A stretch of 64,000 bases of DNA from Faucicola mancuniensis (GTDB taxonomy: Bacteria > Pseudomonadota > Gammaproteobacteria > Pseudomonadales > Moraxellaceae). This document shows, piece by piece, positions 8,684 through 17,841 of the stretch. The notes under the pieces are model-generated. The model saw only the letters and a program-made list of their open reading frames with translations. It was not told the origin of the DNA and searched no databases. Where the stretch lies: positions 124,001-188,000 of the forward strand of contig NZ_CP171363.1 in NCBI RefSeq assembly GCF_046523945.1. Reading direction: 5' to 3'. How positions within the stretch are numbered: position 1 is the first letter of the stretch; the number at the start of each line of letters is the position of its first letter. The translations under genes were made by a program, and so were the position numbers.

Positions 8684-9850
8684 ATGACCACCCCCACCCT
8701 AGACTTAAGCATTGAATTATTAAAACGCCCATCGGTAACACCAAAAGACGAAAATTGCCAAAACATCATTGCTGACCGCTTGGCAAACAGCGGTTTTGTC
8801 AGCGAATTTATGTACTTTGGCGAAGGCGACACAGAACGAAATGCTCAAGTAAAAAACCTATGGGCAAGACGTGGCAACGCTTCACCGCTTGTGTGCTTTT
8901 TGGGGCATACAGACGTTGTGCCAACAGGCGATGAAAAAAATTGGACGTATCCGCCATTTGAACCAACCATCAAAGACGGCTATCTGTACGCTCGTGGTGC
9001 GTCCGACATGAAAACTGCCATCGCTTGCTTTACGGTGGCTTGTGAAAATTTTGTCAAAAAACACCCAAATCATAACGGCTCAATCGCCCTGCTTTTGACA
9101 TCGGACGAAGAAGGTCCATCGGTAAATGGCACAGTCAAAGTGGTGGAAACCTTAGAAAACCGCCAAGAAAAAATTGATTATTGTCTAGTGGGTGAGCCGT
9201 CAGGCACCAACGTTTTGGGCGATGTCATCAAAAACGGCAGACGTGGCTCGCTTGGTGGTGTGCTGACCGTTACAGGCAAGCAAGGACATGTTGCCTATCC
9301 GCATTTGGCGGTCAATCCCATTCATTATGCCATGCCCGCGTTAAATGACTTGGTCGCCCAAACGTGGGACAATGGCAACGATTATTTTCCGCCAACGACC
9401 ATGCAAATCTCCAACCTAAACGCAGGCACTGGGGCGAATAACGTCATTCCGCAGACCTTGACGGCAGAATTTAATTTTCGTTTTTCTACCGAAACCAACG
9501 AAACTGAACTTAAAGCCAAAACTTATGCGATTTTTGATAAATATTTTACAGATGGCAAGGCAAGTTTTACCATTGACTGGAAACTCTCTGGCAAGCCGTT
9601 TTTGACCGAGCAAGGCAAACTTGTCAATGCGTGCCAAACTGCCATTAAAAACGTGATGAATATTGATACCGAATTATCTACCTCTGGCGGTACATCGGAC
9701 GGACGCTTTGTCGCTCCGACAGGGGCTCAAGTGGTGGAATTGGGCGTGTTAAACGCAACCATTCATCAAGTAAATGAATGTGTGGCAGTGGACGATTTGG
9801 AAAAATTGACGGCGATTTATGAGCAGATTTTAGAGAATTTATTAACGTAA
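8684..9850 (+). CDS. dapE: Succinyl-diaminopimelate desuccinylase
   Basis: Hydrolyses N-succinyl-LL-diaminopimelate to LL-diaminopimelate in lysine and peptidoglycan precursor synthesis. It is a di-zinc M20 metallopeptidase-type enzyme. Metal-site motifs FLGHTDVVPTGD, ARGASDMK and TSDEEGPS are in the expected order, and the C-terminal STSGGTSDGRF is conserved. I choose the ATG at 8684 because AGGAAATAAC precedes it and the product then starts at the family position (388 residues). An ATG 27 codons upstream at 8603 is in frame but lacks family similarity and a binding site. dapD lies 0.45 kb away on the other strand. Confidence 0.95.
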   Translation: MTTPTLDLSIELLKRPSVTPKDENCQNIIADRLANSGFVSEFMYFGEGDTERNAQVKNLWARRGNASPLVCFLGHTDVVPTGDEKNWTYPPFEPTIKDGYLYARGASDMKTAIACFTVACENFVKKHPNHNGSIALLLTSDEEGPSVNGTVKVVETLENRQEKIDYCLVGEPSGTNVLGDVIKNGRRGSLGGVLTVTGKQGHVAYPHLAVNPIHYAMPALNDLVAQTWDNGNDYFPPTTMQISNLNAGTGANNVIPQTLTAEFNFRFSTETNETELKAKTYAIFDKYFTDGKASFTIDWKLSGKPFLTEQGKLVNACQTAIKNVMNIDTELSTSGGTSDGRFVAPTGAQVVELGVLNATIHQVNECVAVDDLEKLTAIYEQILENLLT

Positions 9851-9924
9851 ATTTTTGATTGTTTTTCGTAAAAATATGCTACAATAAAATCATCAATCAA
9901 GCTAATTAAATAAGGAGAATGCCG

Positions 9925-10242
9925 ATGATTTTTGCGATATCATTGTTAGCTTATCTGATTATTTTTGCGATTGGTCTGTATATTGTTTACCAAAAACCAA
10001 CTTTGGTTGACAAACATATTGAAAAAGTGGCTTTTGTCGGTTTTATTGTACAAATTTTAATCAATCTTACTTTATGGCGACAACCAGAAGCATTTGTCCC
10101 ATTCGTGCCTTTACAAAGCATGGAAAAAAGTGCGGTAAATTTTATGGGACTTTGTTTGATTAGCGTATTTTGTTACGCATCGTTATTGGTGCTTTTTTAC
10201 AAAACACACGATTACCAAAACCCAGAGATTGCTGGTGAATAA
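9925..10242 (+). CDS. Small three-helix membrane protein, unknown function
   Basis: About 105 residues with three hydrophobic segments (roughly residues 3-22, 35-50 and 73-94). I do not recognise a family. The AAGGAGA at 9912-9918 is too close to the ATG at 9919 but is 6-7 nt from the ATG at 9925, so I prefer 9925. It ends in a short acidic tail. The downstream hairpin separates it from convergent dapD. Confidence 0.6.
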   Translation: MIFAISLLAYLIIFAIGLYIVYQKPTLVDKHIEKVAFVGFIVQILINLTLWRQPEAFVPFVPLQSMEKSAVNFMGLCLISVFCYASLLVLFYKTHDYQNPEIAGE

Positions 10243-10245
10243 AAA

Positions 10246-10272
10246 ATAAGGGCGTACATTTTACACCCTTAT
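10246..10272. terminator. Hairpin between convergent genes
   Basis: AATAAGGGCGTA pairs with TACACCCTTATT with one mismatch. There is no long T tract, so termination may be weak. Confidence 0.5.
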
Positions 10273-10303
10273 TGCTATATTTTGTAAATTAATTGGTTAA
10301 CCA

Positions 10304-11125
10304 TTAATCCGCTCTTAACAAATCATTGATAGACGTTTTGCTACGAGTTTGTGCGTCCACTTTTTTCACAATCACCGCACAATATAAGCTATGCGAGCCG
10401 TCTTTGCTTGGCAAACTGCCCGAAACAACGACTGAACCTGCAGGAATACGTCCGTAAGTGATTTCGCCTGTGATGCGGTCGTAGATTTTGGTTGATTGAC
10501 CGATGTACACGCCCATTGAGATGACTGAGCCTTCTTCCACAATCACGCCTTCTACGATTTCACTTCTTGCACCGATAAAGCAGTTGTCTTCAATGATGGT
10601 TGGGTTGGCTTGTAATGGCTCAAGCACGCCACCAATGCCCACACCGCCAGACAAATGCACGTTTTTGCCGATTTGGGCACAGCTACCCACAGTCGCCCAA
10701 GTATCCACCATTGTGCCTTCGTCCACATACGCACCGATGTTTACATAAGATGGCATCAAAATCGCCCCTTTGCCAATAAACGAACCCTTACGAGCCACCG
10801 CAGGCGGTACAACACGAATGCCAGACACACGAAATTGTTCTTCTGTCCAGTCGGCAAATTTGGTCGGCACTTTGTCAAAAAATTGCAAATGTTGGGCTGA
10901 CGGCATGGCGTAGTTGTCGTTTAGACGAAATGACAATAACACCGCTTTTTTTGCCCATTGGTTTACCACCCATTCGCCACCGATTTTTTCGGCAACACGC
11001 AGAGTACCAGCGTCTAGTTGGTTTAATACGTCATTGACCGCATCACGCACATCTTGTGGGGCGTTGTTCGGGCTAAAATCAGCACGATTTTCAAAGGCTT
11101 GTTCAATAAAATTTTGTAAACTCAT
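10304..11125 (-). CDS. dapD: 2,3,4,5-tetrahydropyridine-2,6-dicarboxylate N-succinyltransferase
   Basis: Transfers succinyl from succinyl-CoA to tetrahydrodipicolinate in the succinylase branch of lysine/meso-DAP synthesis, two steps before DapE. The 273-residue protein has the left-handed beta-helix made of hexapeptide repeats in its second half (residues about 110-245, for example GKGAILMPSYVNIGAYVDEG and CFIGARSEIVEGVIVEEGS). Its N-terminal alpha domain starts MSLQNFIEQAFENR. The start follows AGGAAACCTT. Length matches the gammaproteobacterial family. Confidence 0.95.
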   Translation of the reverse strand: MSLQNFIEQAFENRADFSPNNAPQDVRDAVNDVLNQLDAGTLRVAEKIGGEWVVNQWAKKAVLLSFRLNDNYAMPSAQHLQFFDKVPTKFADWTEEQFRVSGIRVVPPAVARKGSFIGKGAILMPSYVNIGAYVDEGTMVDTWATVGSCAQIGKNVHLSGGVGIGGVLEPLQANPTIIEDNCFIGARSEIVEGVIVEEGSVISMGVYIGQSTKIYDRITGEITYGRIPAGSVVVSGSLPSKDGSHSLYCAVIVKKVDAQTRSKTSINDLLRAD

Positions 11126-11306
11126 AAAGGTTTCCTGTTGTTAAAAATATTGTTATTGTCGCTGATTTTATCATGTTTTGCAAATAAAAGTTTTTTGTCG
11201 CAAAAAAAATATGCAGATTAATTATAAGCAAAGTTCAAAAAATTTCATCAAACAATTGAAAAGTTTTGACAAAAACCAAATATAAACACAAAGCCAAATT
11301 TACCAT

Positions 11307-11324
11307 TATGACTTTTTAGTCATA
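11307..11324. promoter_or_regulatory. Perfect palindrome upstream of clpB
   Basis: TATGACTTTTTAGTCATA is a seven-base inverted repeat around a TTTT centre, 102 nt before the clpB ATG and just upstream of a TTGACA at 11333-11338. It could be an operator or a small RNA hairpin. It does not match the CIRCE element. The rest of the 300-nt gap is AT-rich with nothing recognised. Confidence 0.35.
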
Positions 11325-11426
11325 AAAAATTATTGACAAAATAAAATTTTTTTAAAATAACCATTGAAACGCCAATTTTTATCCTTATTAATAAATTAAT
11401 CCAAACACTTTGATAAGGAAAAAATT

Positions 11427-14000
11427 ATGCAGTTTGACAAACTCACTACCACACTCCAAAACGCCCTACAACAAGCCCAAAGCCTTGCTATCGGACGAGA
11501 CCACACCGCCATTGAACCCATTCATTTATTATCGGTGCTGTTAAATGATGAAAGCAACATCAATATTTATGAGCAGGCAGGGGCGAACATTAATCTGTTA
11601 AAATCAGAAATTCAAAAATCGCTTGATAATCAAGCAGTTATCTCAAACCCAACAGGCGATGTAAACTTAAGTAATAACAGCGTCAAAGTGCTAAACCTTG
11701 CCGACCGCCACGCCCAAAAAGCAGGCGATACTTATGTGGCAACTGATTGGGTACTGGTGGCGTTGGCAGAAACGTCTGACACCGCCAAGATTTTGGGCAA
11801 GGCTGGCGTAAACGAACCAAAACTGCGTCAAGTGATTAATTTTATTCGTGGGGGCGACACCGTGCAAGACCAACATAGCCAAGAACAACGTGATGCGTTG
11901 AACAAATACACCATTGATTTGACCGAGCGTGCCGAAAGTGGCAAGCTAGACCCTGTAATTGGGCGTGATGAAGAGATTCGCCGTACCATTCAAGTGTTGT
12001 CAAGACGTACCAAAAATAACCCTGTGTTGATTGGCGAACCGGGCGTGGGTAAAACCGCCATTGTGGAAGGGCTTGCCCAAAAAATCGTCAATGGCGATGT
12101 GCCAGAAGGCTTGCGAAACAAAAAAGTTTTGTCGCTAGATTTGGGGGCGTTGATTGCAGGGGCGAAATACCGTGGCGAATTTGAAGAACGCCTAAAAGCG
12201 GTGTTAAACGATTTGGCAAAATCAGACGGTCAAATCATCTTGTTTATTGATGAAATTCACACAATGGTAGGGGCGGGCAAGTCAGATGGGGCAATGGACG
12301 CAGGCAATATGTTAAAACCTGCGTTGGCAAGGGGCGAACTGCACTGCGTTGGAGCAACCACGCTTGATGAATACCGCCAATTTATTGAAAAAGATGCCGC
12401 CCTTGAACGTCGTTTTCAAAAGGTGCTTGTAGATGAGCCGACTGTGGAAGATACCATTGCCATTTTGCGTGGCTTAAAAGAGCGTTACGAATTGCATCAT
12501 GGCGTGGACATTCAAGACAGTGCGATTATCGCCGCCGCTCGCATGAGCCACCGCTACATCACCGACCGCAAATTGCCAGATAAGGCGATTGATTTGATTG
12601 ATGAAGCGTCAAGCCGTTTAAAAATGGAACTTGACAGCAAGCCAGAAGTGATGGAAAAAATTAACAGCCGTTTGATTGCTTTAAAAATGCAACGTGAAAC
12701 GTTAAAAAATGAAGAAGATGACGGTGCAAAAGCCCAATTAAAATTGTTAAATGAGCAAATTGATGAGCTTGAAAAACAATATGCCGATTTAAATGACGTT
12801 TGGCAAGCCGAAAAAGCGTTGGTAAAAGGCAGTCAGCAGTTAAAAGATGAGCTTGACAAGGCACGTATTGCTTATGATAAGGCAAGTCGTGAAGGCGACT
12901 ACGAAACCATGAGTAAGTTGCAGTACGAAACCATTCCAGACTTAGAAAAACGCATTCACGAATCGGATTTAGTGGAGCGAAATGCCAACGGCTCAGCCCC
13001 AAAACTTTTGCGAAATAAAGTAACGGATAACGAAATTGCCGAAGTCGTGTCAGCAAGCACAGGCATTCCTGTCGCCAAAATGCTACAAGGCGAACGTGAA
13101 AAAATGCTATCTATGGAAGACAAACTGCACGAGCGTGTTGTCGGTCAAGATGAAGCGGTTACAGCCGTTGCCAATGCGGTTCGCCGTAGCCGTGCAGGGC
13201 TTTCCGACCCAAATCGCCCAAGTGGTTCGTTCTTATTTTTAGGCCCGACAGGCGTGGGTAAAACCGAATTGACAAAATCACTTGCCAACTTTTTGTTTGA
13301 CGATGAAAACGCCATGATACGCATTGACATGAGTGAATTTATGGAAAAACACAGCGTCAGCCGTTTGGTTGGAGCGCCCCCTGGTTATGTGGGTTATGAA
13401 GAAGGCGGTATTTTAACCGAAGCGGTACGCCGTAAGCCTTACAGCGTAGTGCTGTTTGACGAAGTGGAAAAGGCTCACCCAGATGTGTTTAATATTTTGC
13501 TTCAAGTGCTTGATGATGGGCGTTTAACCGACAGCCAAGGGCGAGTGGTGGACTTTAAAAACACGGTGATTATCATGACGTCAAACTTAGGTTCGCACAA
13601 AATTCAAGAGATGATTGGCGAGCGTTATGATGACATCAAATCTGCGGTGATGGAATCTGTAAACAGCCATTTTAGACCAGAATTTATCAACCGTATTGAT
13701 GAAATTGTGGTGTTCCACCCATTAGGACAAGCCCAAATGTCTGGCATTGCCAACATTCAGCTTGCACGGTTGCGTAGTCGTTTGGCGGAACGTGAGATGA
13801 ATTTAACCTTATCTGATGAAGCGATGAAAACGCTTGTGGAAGTGGGTTATGACCCAATTTTTGGGGCAAGACCGCTCAAACGCGCCATTCAACAAGAAAT
13901 TGAAAATCCGTTGTCGGTAAAATTACTTTCTGGGGAATTTGTGGCAGGGGATACCATCAAGGTTGATGTCAAAGATGGTGAACTTGTTTTTGGCAAATAA
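11427..14000 (+). CDS. clpB: ATP-dependent chaperone ClpB (disaggregase)
   Basis: Hexameric AAA+ protein that works with DnaK to extract polypeptides from aggregates. The 857-residue protein has the Clp N-domain (about 1-145), the first AAA module with Walker A GEPGVGKT at about 205, the middle coiled-coil (about 400-530, rich in E/K/L heptads), and a second AAA module with Walker A GPTGVGKT at about 610 and sensor-region GARPLKR near the C-terminus. Length equals E. coli ClpB. A second in-frame start for a short ClpB form was not established. Confidence 0.97.
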   Translation: MQFDKLTTTLQNALQQAQSLAIGRDHTAIEPIHLLSVLLNDESNINIYEQAGANINLLKSEIQKSLDNQAVISNPTGDVNLSNNSVKVLNLADRHAQKAGDTYVATDWVLVALAETSDTAKILGKAGVNEPKLRQVINFIRGGDTVQDQHSQEQRDALNKYTIDLTERAESGKLDPVIGRDEEIRRTIQVLSRRTKNNPVLIGEPGVGKTAIVEGLAQKIVNGDVPEGLRNKKVLSLDLGALIAGAKYRGEFEERLKAVLNDLAKSDGQIILFIDEIHTMVGAGKSDGAMDAGNMLKPALARGELHCVGATTLDEYRQFIEKDAALERRFQKVLVDEPTVEDTIAILRGLKERYELHHGVDIQDSAIIAAARMSHRYITDRKLPDKAIDLIDEASSRLKMELDSKPEVMEKINSRLIALKMQRETLKNEEDDGAKAQLKLLNEQIDELEKQYADLNDVWQAEKALVKGSQQLKDELDKARIAYDKASREGDYETMSKLQYETIPDLEKRIHESDLVERNANGSAPKLLRNKVTDNEIAEVVSASTGIPVAKMLQGEREKMLSMEDKLHERVVGQDEAVTAVANAVRRSRAGLSDPNRPSGSFLFLGPTGVGKTELTKSLANFLFDDENAMIRIDMSEFMEKHSVSRLVGAPPGYVGYEEGGILTEAVRRKPYSVVLFDEVEKAHPDVFNILLQVLDDGRLTDSQGRVVDFKNTVIIMTSNLGSHKIQEMIGERYDDIKSAVMESVNSHFRPEFINRIDEIVVFHPLGQAQMSGIANIQLARLRSRLAEREMNLTLSDEAMKTLVEVGYDPIFGARPLKRAIQQEIENPLSVKLLSGEFVAGDTIKVDVKDGELVFGK

Positions 14001-14020
14001 TTAACCTAAGAGTTGTTCAT

Positions 14021-14046
14021 TTGTAGGGGCGTATTGTATACGCCCT
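14021..14046. repeat. REP-like palindrome, copy 2
   Basis: TTGTAGGGGCGTATTGTATACGCCC, inverted in orientation relative to the copies at 9-35 and 56908-56935, sits just after clpB. Confidence 0.55.
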
Positions 14047-14086
14047 GTCAAACGGATTTTAAATGGCTTGGTATGGTTGAAAATTT

Positions 14087-14119
14087 AAAAAAACGGTTTT
14101 CTATGGAAAGCCGTTTTTT
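14087..14119 (+). terminator. Terminator of clpB
   Basis: AAAACGGTTTTC pairs with GGAAAGCCGTTTT around TAT, followed by a T tract. Confidence 0.75.
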
Positions 14120-14181
14120 GTTTTTGATTGACAAAAATTTTTGATTGTTTTAATATAGTGTAAAAGCTATAAATTTATTAT

Positions 14182-14553
14182 ATGGATTTTATGTATCTTG
14201 TTGAAACAACTGAAGAATTTGATGAATGGTTAAAACAACAACCTTTGGCGATAAGAAAGAAAATTTTATCAGCTTTGTTGTTACTACGCCAATATGGACA
14301 TCATTTAGCACGTCCCCATGCTGACACACTGTATGGCTCAAAATTTAGCAATATGAAAGAATTGCGTGTTCAAATTCAAGGCGACCCTTACCGTGCATTT
14401 TATGCTTTTGACCCACAACACCAAGCGATTGTCTTGTGTGCAGGGAATAAAGTTGGCAATGAAAAGCAATTTTACAAACAAATGATTCCACTTGCTGATA
14501 ATCTTTATAAACAATATTTAGATGAATTGGAGCAAAGCAATGAAAATGACTAG
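14182..14553 (+). CDS. RelE/HigB-family toxin (Gp49-like)
   Basis: The 123-residue protein has the layout of the phage-derived Gp49-like HigB family. It begins VETTEEFDEWLKQQP, continues through SNMKELRVQIQGDPYRAFYAFDP and the core AIVLCAGNKVGNEKQFYKQMI, and ends in a helical acidic tail. Such toxins cleave mRNA on the ribosome. It overlaps the antitoxin gene by 14 nt, with the toxin first as in higBA operons. No truncation is visible, so the pair may be functional. Confidence 0.8.
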   Translation: MDFMYLVETTEEFDEWLKQQPLAIRKKILSALLLLRQYGHHLARPHADTLYGSKFSNMKELRVQIQGDPYRAFYAFDPQHQAIVLCAGNKVGNEKQFYKQMIPLADNLYKQYLDELEQSNEND

Positions 14554-14845
14554 CCTTGATGAATTACTTAATCGCCTAGAACCAAAAGACCGTTTAGAAG
14601 TGGAACAAGAAGCCGAACAGCTGATTTTAGACTACAAACTTCAACTCATTCGTGAAGAGTTAGAGCTATCACAACAGCAACTTGCCGATGCTATGGGAAT
14701 AAAACAGCCGACTTTATCAGCGATTGAAAATCGTGGTACGGACATTAAGCTCACCACGCTAAAACGCTATGTAGAAACAATGGGTGGAAAATTACGCCTT
14801 GATATAGAATTGCCAACAGGCAAACACGTTGGTTTTGCGATTTGA
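14540..14845 (+). CDS. XRE-family HigA-type antitoxin
   Basis: 101 residues with a helix-turn-helix at about residues 38-90 (LSQQQLADAMGIKQPTLSAIENR). It should neutralise the upstream HigB-like toxin and repress the operon. The frame is open from 14522, but I choose the ATG at 14540 because GGAGC sits 7 nt before it and the product then begins MKMTSLDELLNRLEPKDR, like other HigA proteins. Only 45 nt separate it from truA. Confidence 0.8.
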   Translation: MKMTSLDELLNRLEPKDRLEVEQEAEQLILDYKLQLIREELELSQQQLADAMGIKQPTLSAIENRGTDIKLTTLKRYVETMGGKLRLDIELPTGKHVGFAI

Positions 14846-14890
14846 TTTCACATTTACAATATTTACACAGTTCCCCAAATAAGAGCAACT

Positions 14891-15706
14891 ATGTCACAAC
14901 CTGTATCTCAAGTTTACGCCATTAGCATAGAGTTTCTCGGCACAAATTATCGTGGCTGGCAACGCCAACAAGAAGTAGACAGTATTCAAGAAAATATTGA
15001 AACTGCCTTTAGCAAAATTGCCAATGAACCGATTGAAATCATCGCCGCAGGTCGCACCGATGCAGGCGTTCATGCGTCTAACATGATAGCCCACTTTGCC
15101 ACGACCGCCAAGCGAGAGCCATATAACTGGCTTCGTGGTGTGAATACATTATTGCCAAACGACATCGCCGTTCGCACTATCACGGCCATGCCAACCGATT
15201 TTCACGCACGTTTTTCAGCGATCGCCAGACGTTATCGTTATATTACGCTCAACCAACCCTTTCGTCCTGCCCTACTTTACGGTCAAGTAACCCACGAATA
15301 CGCCCCAATGGACTTTGCCAAAATGCAACAAGCAGTCGCAACCTTGGTCGGTACGCATGATTTTACCAGTTTTCGGGCGGCGGCTTGCCAGTCTAATCAA
15401 CCTATTCGCAACATTCATTTTGCCAATTTGACCCAACATGGCGAATTTATGGTGCTAGATATCCAAGCGGACGGCTTTTTGCACCACATGGTGCGAAATA
15501 TTATGGGCAGTGTGTTTGCGATTGGTCGTGGCGAACAGCCGATTGACTGGCTACAAACTTTAATTACCGCCAAAGACCGCACCCTTGCCGCCCCCACTGC
15601 TTCGGCAGATGGGCTATATTTTATCAACGCTTTGTATCCTGAAAAATTTCAAAATTTATTGCCAAAACAACGATTATCACCGATTTGGTTAAATTTGGCT
15701 GAATAA
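14891..15706 (+). CDS. truA: tRNA pseudouridine(38-40) synthase TruA
   Basis: Converts uridines 38-40 of the anticodon arm to pseudouridine. The 271-residue protein has the catalytic aspartate motif AAGRTDAGVHA at about residues 57-67, the N-terminal FLGTNYRGWQRQ and the C-terminal GFLHHMVRNIMG motif of TruA. The C-terminus, WLNLAE, is slightly longer than in E. coli. No ribosome-binding site stronger than AAGAG is seen. Confidence 0.96.
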   Translation: MSQPVSQVYAISIEFLGTNYRGWQRQQEVDSIQENIETAFSKIANEPIEIIAAGRTDAGVHASNMIAHFATTAKREPYNWLRGVNTLLPNDIAVRTITAMPTDFHARFSAIARRYRYITLNQPFRPALLYGQVTHEYAPMDFAKMQQAVATLVGTHDFTSFRAAACQSNQPIRNIHFANLTQHGEFMVLDIQADGFLHHMVRNIMGSVFAIGRGEQPIDWLQTLITAKDRTLAAPTASADGLYFINALYPEKFQNLLPKQRLSPIWLNLAE

Positions 15707-15771
15707 AGTTGCTATTTTATTTTTTTTAAACTATAATACAACGCTAATTTTTTTAACTTATTGAAGACCTT

Positions 15772-15993
15772 ATGGCAAAAAAAGAAGATATTATTGAATT
15801 TGAAGGTGAAGTGATTGATACTTTGCCAAACACGCTATTTAAAGTCCGCCTAGAAAACGGACACGAGATTATCGCACATATCTCTGGTAAAATGCGTAAA
15901 AACTACATTCGTATTTTGACAGGCGACAAAGTCAAAGTAGAAATGACCCCTTACGACCTTGATAAAGGACGCATCACTTACCGTGGGCGTTAA
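15772..15993 (+). CDS. infA: Translation initiation factor IF-1
   Basis: 73 residues forming the single OB fold of IF-1, which occupies the ribosomal A site during initiation. The sequence carries IEFEGEVIDTLPNTLFKVRLENGHEI and ends GRITYRGR as in the bacterial family. One residue longer than E. coli IF-1 at the N-terminus (MAKKEDI). It has its own terminator. Confidence 0.97.
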   Translation: MAKKEDIIEFEGEVIDTLPNTLFKVRLENGHEIIAHISGKMRKNYIRILTGDKVKVEMTPYDLDKGRITYRGR

Positions 15994-16004
15994 TTTTTTA
16001 TAAG

Positions 16005-16032
16005 AAACCATGATTTTTATCATGGTTTTTTT
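16005..16032 (+). terminator. Terminator of infA
   Basis: AAACCATGAT and ATCATGGTTT form a perfect stem followed by TTTTT. The following 265 nt up to the FadL gene are AT-rich and hold nothing else recognisable beyond the expected promoter. Confidence 0.85.
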
Positions 16033-16297
16033 ACGTCTACTATTCTATTTTTCCCATCTTTTTTATCAAAATCAACACAAATATAGAACGTTTGTTTGGT
16101 TTTTAACAAAACTCAGATTTTTTTTTGTAAATTTATCATTTTTTTGATAAATGTGTGTTGCTTATTTGTTAAAATTTAATTATTCTTAGCGTTACCAATC
16201 TATTGTGATATTTTATTATTTTGTAACTTTAATTTAAAACCTTACAGTTATTTAACAAAATATCCATTTTTTAAGTCCGTGTAAAAGGGAGTCTTTC

Positions 16298-17764
16298 ATG
16301 TCTTTTAAATTTCGTGCTTTAACGCTAGCTGTCGCTACCATCTCTTCTATATCTGCTCATGCCGCAGGTCTTGACCGTTCTGGACAAGATGTTTCTGCCT
16401 TTTTACAAGACGGCACTTATGCAGAAGCCGTTTACACCTATATTGATGCTGATGTATCAGGTCACGACAATGCTATTCGTAGCGGTGCTGGCACGACTTA
16501 TACCAAAGGTAATGCCACAGGTGATATGGCGGAAACTTATGATTTTTTCCGTTATGGTGTCAAAACTGATTTAAATGATAGTATCAGTATCGGTGTGTTG
16601 TATGATGAACCATTTGGAGCAGCTGTTCAACATGAGAATGGCACAAATAGTAACTTTGTTACCCATACAACAGGCGAGCAAGCAATTCAAGGTGCGTTGA
16701 ATCGTACTTTGGCAGGCATTCAAGAGCAAGCTAAACAAGATGCAACTTTAGCAGCCATTTTAAGCACACCTACAGGTCAAAGCCTTGTTTCAACTGTACA
16801 AAATGTCAAAACAATTGAACAAGCTCAAGGATTGCAACAACTTTTAGCTGCCCAAACCTTACCTGCCACAACTAAACAACAATTAAACACTGCATTGAAT
16901 AATGCAATTAATTATGCTCAAGATATTGGTACAAAAACCAATCAAGGCACTAATGTGGAAATTCGCGCTCATAATGTTGCGGCATTGGTCGGTGTAAAAT
17001 TGGGAAAAAACAAACAATTCCAAGTTTATGGTGGTCCACAAGCCCAAAACTTAACAGGTGAAGTACATTTACGTGGTACAGCTTATCAGGCTGCGACAGG
17101 CTATGACGCTGTGATTAGCCCCGATACAGCATTTGGTTGGGTCGCTGGTGTTGCTTATAGCAAACCTGAAATTGCATTAAAAGCGTCTTTGACATACCGT
17201 TCAGAAATGGAACATGAAACCACCATTTCGGAAAACTTCCCTGCTCGTAATATGTTGGGGAAAGAAGCACATACAACCAAACCTTTTACGGTAACTTTGC
17301 CAGAATCTTATAATTTGGACTTTCAGACAGGTTTAAGTGCCAAACACCGTCTATTAGGTACGGCAAAAGTACGTTATGTGCCTTGGAGTGATTTTACTAT
17401 TGAACCACCAACTTATAAAGAAACCACAGGCGGACTTGCGATTGCAAGTTATAGCAAAGACCAATGGGGCGTTGAGCTAGGTTTAGCAAAACAAGTCAAT
17501 GACAAACTTGCCGTATCTGGTAACGTTGGTTGGGATAGCGGTGCAGGCAACCCTGTAACCACCTTAGTCCCAATTGAAGGCTACTACAGTGTAGGTCTGG
17601 GTGCAAAATACAACATTACACCTGAATGGGCATTGTCAGCAGGGGCAAAATATCTAAAATTCGGTGACGCAACTGCTCAATTACCAAACAAACTGATTGC
17701 AGGTGAATTTGATGATAATGATGGTTACATTGTAGGTGTTAAATTGTCTTATCAAAAGAAATAA
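16298..17764 (+). CDS. OmpP1/FadL-family outer-membrane transporter
   Basis: The 488-residue protein has a signal peptide (cleavage after SAHA at about residue 22). It begins with the FadL N-terminal hatch AAGLDRSGQDVSAF and ends as a beta-barrel (LGAKYNITPEWALSAGAKYLKFGD). Relatives include FadL of E. coli, P1 of Haemophilus and OmpE of Moraxella catarrhalis, which move hydrophobic compounds across the outer membrane. A Gln/Ala-rich stretch at about residues 130-215 looks alpha-helical and is an insertion relative to the usual barrel. The start follows AAAGGGAG. The C-terminal residue is lysine, where the last barrel strand usually ends in an aromatic residue. Confidence 0.85.
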   Translation: MSFKFRALTLAVATISSISAHAAGLDRSGQDVSAFLQDGTYAEAVYTYIDADVSGHDNAIRSGAGTTYTKGNATGDMAETYDFFRYGVKTDLNDSISIGVLYDEPFGAAVQHENGTNSNFVTHTTGEQAIQGALNRTLAGIQEQAKQDATLAAILSTPTGQSLVSTVQNVKTIEQAQGLQQLLAAQTLPATTKQQLNTALNNAINYAQDIGTKTNQGTNVEIRAHNVAALVGVKLGKNKQFQVYGGPQAQNLTGEVHLRGTAYQAATGYDAVISPDTAFGWVAGVAYSKPEIALKASLTYRSEMEHETTISENFPARNMLGKEAHTTKPFTVTLPESYNLDFQTGLSAKHRLLGTAKVRYVPWSDFTIEPPTYKETTGGLAIASYSKDQWGVELGLAKQVNDKLAVSGNVGWDSGAGNPVTTLVPIEGYYSVGLGAKYNITPEWALSAGAKYLKFGDATAQLPNKLIAGEFDDNDGYIVGVKLSYQKK

Positions 17765-17796
17765 TCTGGCACAATGTTTCAAAAGCTGTCTTACAC

Positions 17797-17827
17797 AAAA
17801 AGCCTTTAAATTTTTAAAGGCTTTTTT
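17797..17827. terminator. Bidirectional terminator between the FadL gene and ruvB
   Basis: AAAAAGCCTTTAAA pairs perfectly with TTTAAAGGCTTTTT. Confidence 0.88.
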
Positions 17828-17841
17828 GTTTGGCATATAAT

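Noticed and set aside
10132..10141. AAGTGCGGT, the core of the Pasteurellaceae DNA uptake sequence
   Set aside because: I noticed only this one copy, within a coding region. No enrichment was noticed and the genus is not known to use it.
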